A DNA stretch of 7,903 bases, taken from an uncultured bacterium. Its GTDB lineage: Bacteria > Planctomycetota > UBA1135 > GCA-002686595. The stretch is from contig CADEGS010000208.1 of assembly GCA_902826945.1 (NCBI GenBank), forward strand, positions 1 through 7,903. Reading direction: 5' to 3'. The notes beneath the pieces were generated by a model that worked only from the letters and a program-made list of their open reading frames with translations, searched no databases and was not told the origin of the DNA. The translations under genes and the position numbers were made by a program. How positions within the stretch are numbered: the stretch's first letter is position 1; every line of letters starts with the position of its first letter. Below are positions 5,211 to 7,903 of the stretch, one piece after another.

Positions 5211-7634
5211 ATGAACACCAGAGCGATCGCATCGGGCAAGGGTTTCGCGGCGCTGGCCGCGCGCAGCGCGTGCCTCCTCGGCCTGCTCCTGGCCGTGGGG
5301 CTCTCGAGCGGACGGATCGGCGGGCAGACCGACGCCCTGGGGCGCGGCCTGGGCGCGCTGGCGCTGGCGGTGGCGCTGGTCGCGCTCGTCGTCGAGACGG
5401 ACGAGCGCCGCGCGCCGCGCTGGCGACGCGTGCTGGTCGCGCTCGCCGTCGCCGCGCCGGCGTCGCTCGTGCTCGCCAGCGTGCCGCGCGACGCGCGGGC
5501 GTTCGCGATCGCGGGCGCGCTCGCGGCGCTGTCGATCGCCCTGCGCCGCGAGCCTTCGCCGGCGCGCACGGCGCGGCGCGCCGCGGCCGCGGTCGTCGCC
5601 CACGGAGCGCTCGTGCTCGCGCTCGCGGGCAGCGCCGCCGGCCACCACGCGCTCGAGGCGTGGGCGCGCGGCGTCGGCGCCGCGGCGGCGCTCCTCTCCG
5701 GGGTCCGTTTGGAAGCCGGGCCGAGCGCGGCGGGCTGCTGGCTCGCGCTGCTCGCGCTGTGCCTGCTCGTCGCCGCGCCGCACGACCGCGGCGCGCCGCG
5801 GCGCGCGAGCGTGCGCCTGGCGGGCGCCGTCCTCTCCGTGCTCGCCATCCAGGTCGCCTACCTGCTCGCCGTGCCGCACGCGCTGCGCGCCCTGAACCGC
5901 TTCGTCGGCCACGGCGGGCACGGCGGCTACCTGCCGGCCGACGTCGCCGGGCTCCTGGCGCTCTTCCTGGCGCTGCTGCTCGCGGCGGCGAGCGCGCCGG
6001 AGAGCGAGCAGGCCGTCGCGCCTGCCCGCTCCCGCCCGCGCCTGGCGGCGGCCGCGGTGGCGCTCGGCGCCCTGGCGCTCTTCGCCCTGCCCGCGCGCGC
6101 GCTCGCGGCGCTGCCCGTGCGCGTGCTCCTGCACGACACCGGTTACCTCGACGACCGCGTGCCGTCGGTCGGCGCCTACGGCGGGGGCGGCGCGGGCATG
6201 TTCGGCGCGCTGGCCGGAGCGCTCGAGGGCGCCGGCTGCCGGGTCGAGCGCGCCGACCTGGCGAGCGTGGACGACCTCTCCGCCTACGACGTCGTGATGG
6301 TCGTCAACCTGATCGACGCCCTGGAGCCGCTCGACCGCGAGCGCCTGCAGGGCTTCGTCGAGGCGGGCGGCGGGCTCGTGGCGCTCGGCGACCACACCGG
6401 CGCCGAGGCGATCCGCGAGCCGACGAACGCGATCGTGTCGCGCTGGGGGATCGAGCTCCGCTTCGACAGCGCGGTCGCGTTCCGCCGCTCGTGGGAGGAC
6501 GCGCTGGAGGTCGTCCCGCACCCGGCCACGCGCGCCATCCGGCGTCCCGACCAGGTGCGCATCTGGACCGGCGCGAGCCTGGACGTGCGCTGGCCGGCGC
6601 AGCCGCTGGTCCTGGGGCACCATGCCTGGTCCGATCGCGGCGACCTGGAGAACGACGAGCGCGGGCATCTGGGCGACATGCACTGGCGCCTCGGCGAGCG
6701 CGTCTCCGACGTCGTGCTCGCCGCCGCGGCGGAGGCGGGACGCGGGCGCGTGCTCGTCTTCGGCGACACGTCCTCGTTCCAGAACCTCTCGCTGCCGGAG
6801 AGCCTGCCCTTCGTCGCCGGAGCGCTGCGCTGGGCGGCGGGCGGCGCGTCCGGGCCGCTCTCGCGCGACGTGCGCGAGGCCGCGGCGGTGGCGGGCTCGC
6901 TCGGGCTCCTCGGCGGCGGGATCCTCGCGCTGGCGGGCTCGTGGCCGCTGCTCGTCCTGCTGGCGGGGATCGGCATCGCGCGCGTGGCCGCCGTCGAGGT
7001 GCCGCAGCCCGACTGGAGCGCCTGCCTGGCGCAGGGCGAGCGGCGCGTCGCCGCCGTGGCGCTCGGCACGCGTCCGGCACACACGGGTCTCGTATGGGAT
7101 CGCGCGGCCCTGGGCGGGCTCGTCGCGCACCTCTATCGCGCCGGGCTGGTCCCGGTCACCCCGCGCGCCCCGCTCGAGGGCTGGATCGAGCGCGCGGACG
7201 TCGTGGTCCTGCCCGCGCCGCTCGTGCTGCCGGAGAGATCGCTCGACGCGCTCGAGCGCTGGACGCGCGGCGGCGGCGGGGCGCTGCTCACCGTCGGCGG
7301 CGAGCACTCGCGCGACGTCGAGCGCCTGCTGCGGCGCCTGGGCGTCGCGATCGGCACGCTGCCGCTCGGCCCGGCCGAGACGGAGCTGCTCGGGACGCCG
7401 GTGCGCTTCCGCTGCGCCAATCCGATCGAGGCGCTGCCGGCGGACGCGCGCGTCCTGGCCAGCGCCTACGGACAGGCGTGCGCGGCGTGGATCCCGCAGG
7501 GACGTGGAGGCTGGCTCGTCGTCGCCGACGAGCGCTTCCTGTGGAACGACAACCTGGAGGACGAGGAGCGCTACGTGCCGGAGAACTCGGCGGTGCTCCT
7601 GCGGCTGCTCGACACGCTGGAGGGGCACGAATGA
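5211..7634 (+). CDS. Polytopic membrane protein with two DUF4350/GATase-like domains
   Basis: Encodes 807 residues. The first 300 hold about nine hydrophobic helices (about 15-33, 46-62, 73-91, 97-111, 124-142, 173-189, 201-222, 243-260, 278-299). Residues 303-545 form a soluble alpha/beta domain: strand VRVLLHD, a Gly-rich loop (321-329), YDVVMVVNLIDAL, FVEAGGGLVALGDHTG, and RVLVFGDTSSFQN. A hydrophobic hairpin (about 557-596) follows. A second, shorter domain (about 605-807) has ADVVVLPAP, WTRGGGGALLTVGG and WLVVADERFLWNDN. Both domains end with a strand, Asp, five residues and Asn (D519/N525; D773/N779), so they look like a divergent tandem pair. This matches the fold seen in DUF4350 and GldG-type proteins, related to class I glutamine amidotransferases; I see no Cys-His amidotransferase centre, so a sensing or binding role is likelier than catalysis. 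Helices 6-9 hold C176, R226, H234 and H237, a weak echo of exosortases. It overlaps the next gene by ATGA. Confidence 0.85.
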   Translation: MNTRAIASGKGFAALAARSACLLGLLLAVGLSSGRIGGQTDALGRGLGALALAVALVALVVETDERRAPRWRRVLVALAVAAPASLVLASVPRDARAFAIAGALAALSIALRREPSPARTARRAAAAVVAHGALVLALAGSAAGHHALEAWARGVGAAAALLSGVRLEAGPSAAGCWLALLALCLLVAAPHDRGAPRRASVRLAGAVLSVLAIQVAYLLAVPHALRALNRFVGHGGHGGYLPADVAGLLALFLALLLAAASAPESEQAVAPARSRPRLAAAAVALGALALFALPARALAALPVRVLLHDTGYLDDRVPSVGAYGGGGAGMFGALAGALEGAGCRVERADLASVDDLSAYDVVMVVNLIDALEPLDRERLQGFVEAGGGLVALGDHTGAEAIREPTNAIVSRWGIELRFDSAVAFRRSWEDALEVVPHPATRAIRRPDQVRIWTGASLDVRWPAQPLVLGHHAWSDRGDLENDERGHLGDMHWRLGERVSDVVLAAAAEAGRGRVLVFGDTSSFQNLSLPESLPFVAGALRWAAGGASGPLSRDVREAAAVAGSLGLLGGGILALAGSWPLLVLLAGIGIARVAAVEVPQPDWSACLAQGERRVAAVALGTRPAHTGLVWDRAALGGLVAHLYRAGLVPVTPRAPLEGWIERADVVVLPAPLVLPERSLDALERWTRGGGGALLTVGGEHSRDVERLLRRLGVAIGTLPLGPAETELLGTPVRFRCANPIEALPADARVLASAYGQACAAWIPQGRGGWLVVADERFLWNDNLEDEERYVPENSAVLLRLLDTLEGHE

Positions 7635-7903
7635 AGCGCTCGATCCGATCCGGAGGGAAGCAACCCGGCCTGGCCGGCGCGCCGCAGGCGCGCGCGGACG
7701 CGCTGTCCGCCCGCGGCGCGGAGGGCGCGAGCTGGATCGCCGCCTGGCTGCTGCTCTGCTTCCAGCTCGGCACGCTGGGCTTCTTCTCCGAGGTGCGCGC
7801 CGGAGCGGCGGTGCAGGCGCTGCTCCTCGGCTCGGCGCTCGTGGCCGCGCTCGCGGCGCGTGCGCCCGAGGCCGTGCTGCGGCCGCGCCGCGCGGCCGCG
7901 CTG
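7631..7903 (+). CDS. N-terminal part of a membrane protein, cut by window end
   Basis: Open from the ATG at 7631 to the window edge, 91 codons with no stop. The ATG overlaps the upstream stop as ATGA and has GGAGGGG 5 bases upstream, so it is translationally coupled. After a polar, basic N-terminus (1-30) there are two hydrophobic segments (about 33-51, containing WIAAWLLLCFQLG, and about 57-76) joined by a short loop with Glu54 and Arg56. There is no signal-peptide cleavage pattern, so it is probably a multi-span inner-membrane protein. Too little is present to name it; an O-antigen-ligase or polymerase-like protein would fit but is only a guess. Confidence 0.8.
   Translation, partial: MKRSIRSGGKQPGLAGAPQARADALSARGAEGASWIAAWLLLCFQLGTLGFFSEVRAGAAVQALLLGSALVAALAARAPEAVLRPRRAAAL

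Noticed and set aside
4817..5848. 343-codon minus-strand frame spanning the junction of the stalk and polytopic genes
   Set aside because: Ser/Ala/Arg-rich shadow product without domain features, lying opposite two well-supported coupled genes.
2295..7628. A 1777-codon open frame on the minus strand opposite the rightward genes
   Set aside because: Composition is dominated by Arg/Ala/Gly as expected of an antisense shadow in GC-rich DNA. It has no domain or signal, while the plus strand has recognisable domains, membrane segments and coupled start/stop signals.

Overview
This is a very GC-rich window (about three quarters G+C by eye, with almost every third codon position G or C). It holds one leftward gene and four rightward genes. 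The style suggests a bacterium with a complex envelope, such as a planctomycete (Poly30/Pla-type relatives) or a myxobacterium-like lineage: long secreted repeat proteins, stacked carboxypeptidase-regulatory-like beta-sandwich domains, and large membrane proteins with glutamine-amidotransferase-like (DUF4350/GldG-like) soluble domains. This placement is inference; there is no rRNA or marker gene here.

Left part (26-1480, minus strand): a 484-residue protein with a clear peptidoglycan-binding domain (PF01471 type) between two charged helical regions, plus an unrecognised compact module of about 90 residues. It has no signal peptide, which is odd for a wall-binding protein. A 279-base divergent spacer (1481-1759) separates it from the rightward genes. 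The spacer holds several inverted repeats but no promoter I can defend.

Middle (1760-2422, plus strand): a small secreted protein built on a cysteine hexapeptide array. Thirteen Cys occur at exactly six-residue spacing, organised into a 24-residue (72-base) higher-order repeat. Its C-terminus (VPDGS, hydrophobic stretch, Arg) resembles VPDSG/PEP-CTERM-type exosortase sorting signals. A strong hairpin with a GCGA tetraloop follows the stop codon.

Right part (2502 to window end, plus strand): three tightly packed genes. The first encodes a 901-residue membrane-anchored protein of about nine beta-sandwich units. Three bases later comes an 807-residue polytopic membrane protein with two DUF4350-like soluble domains. 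An ATGA overlap then leads into a further membrane protein cut by the window edge. The spacing argues for a translationally coupled operon.

Working hypothesis (inference): the rightward genes form an envelope or surface assembly locus, in which a disulfide-rich fibre-like protein is exported, possibly sorted by its C-terminal tail, and displayed or handled by the stalk-like and polytopic membrane proteins. The N-terminal membrane domain of the 807-residue protein has a Cys...Arg...His pattern loosely like exosortases, which would close the loop if it held up, but that resemblance is weak.
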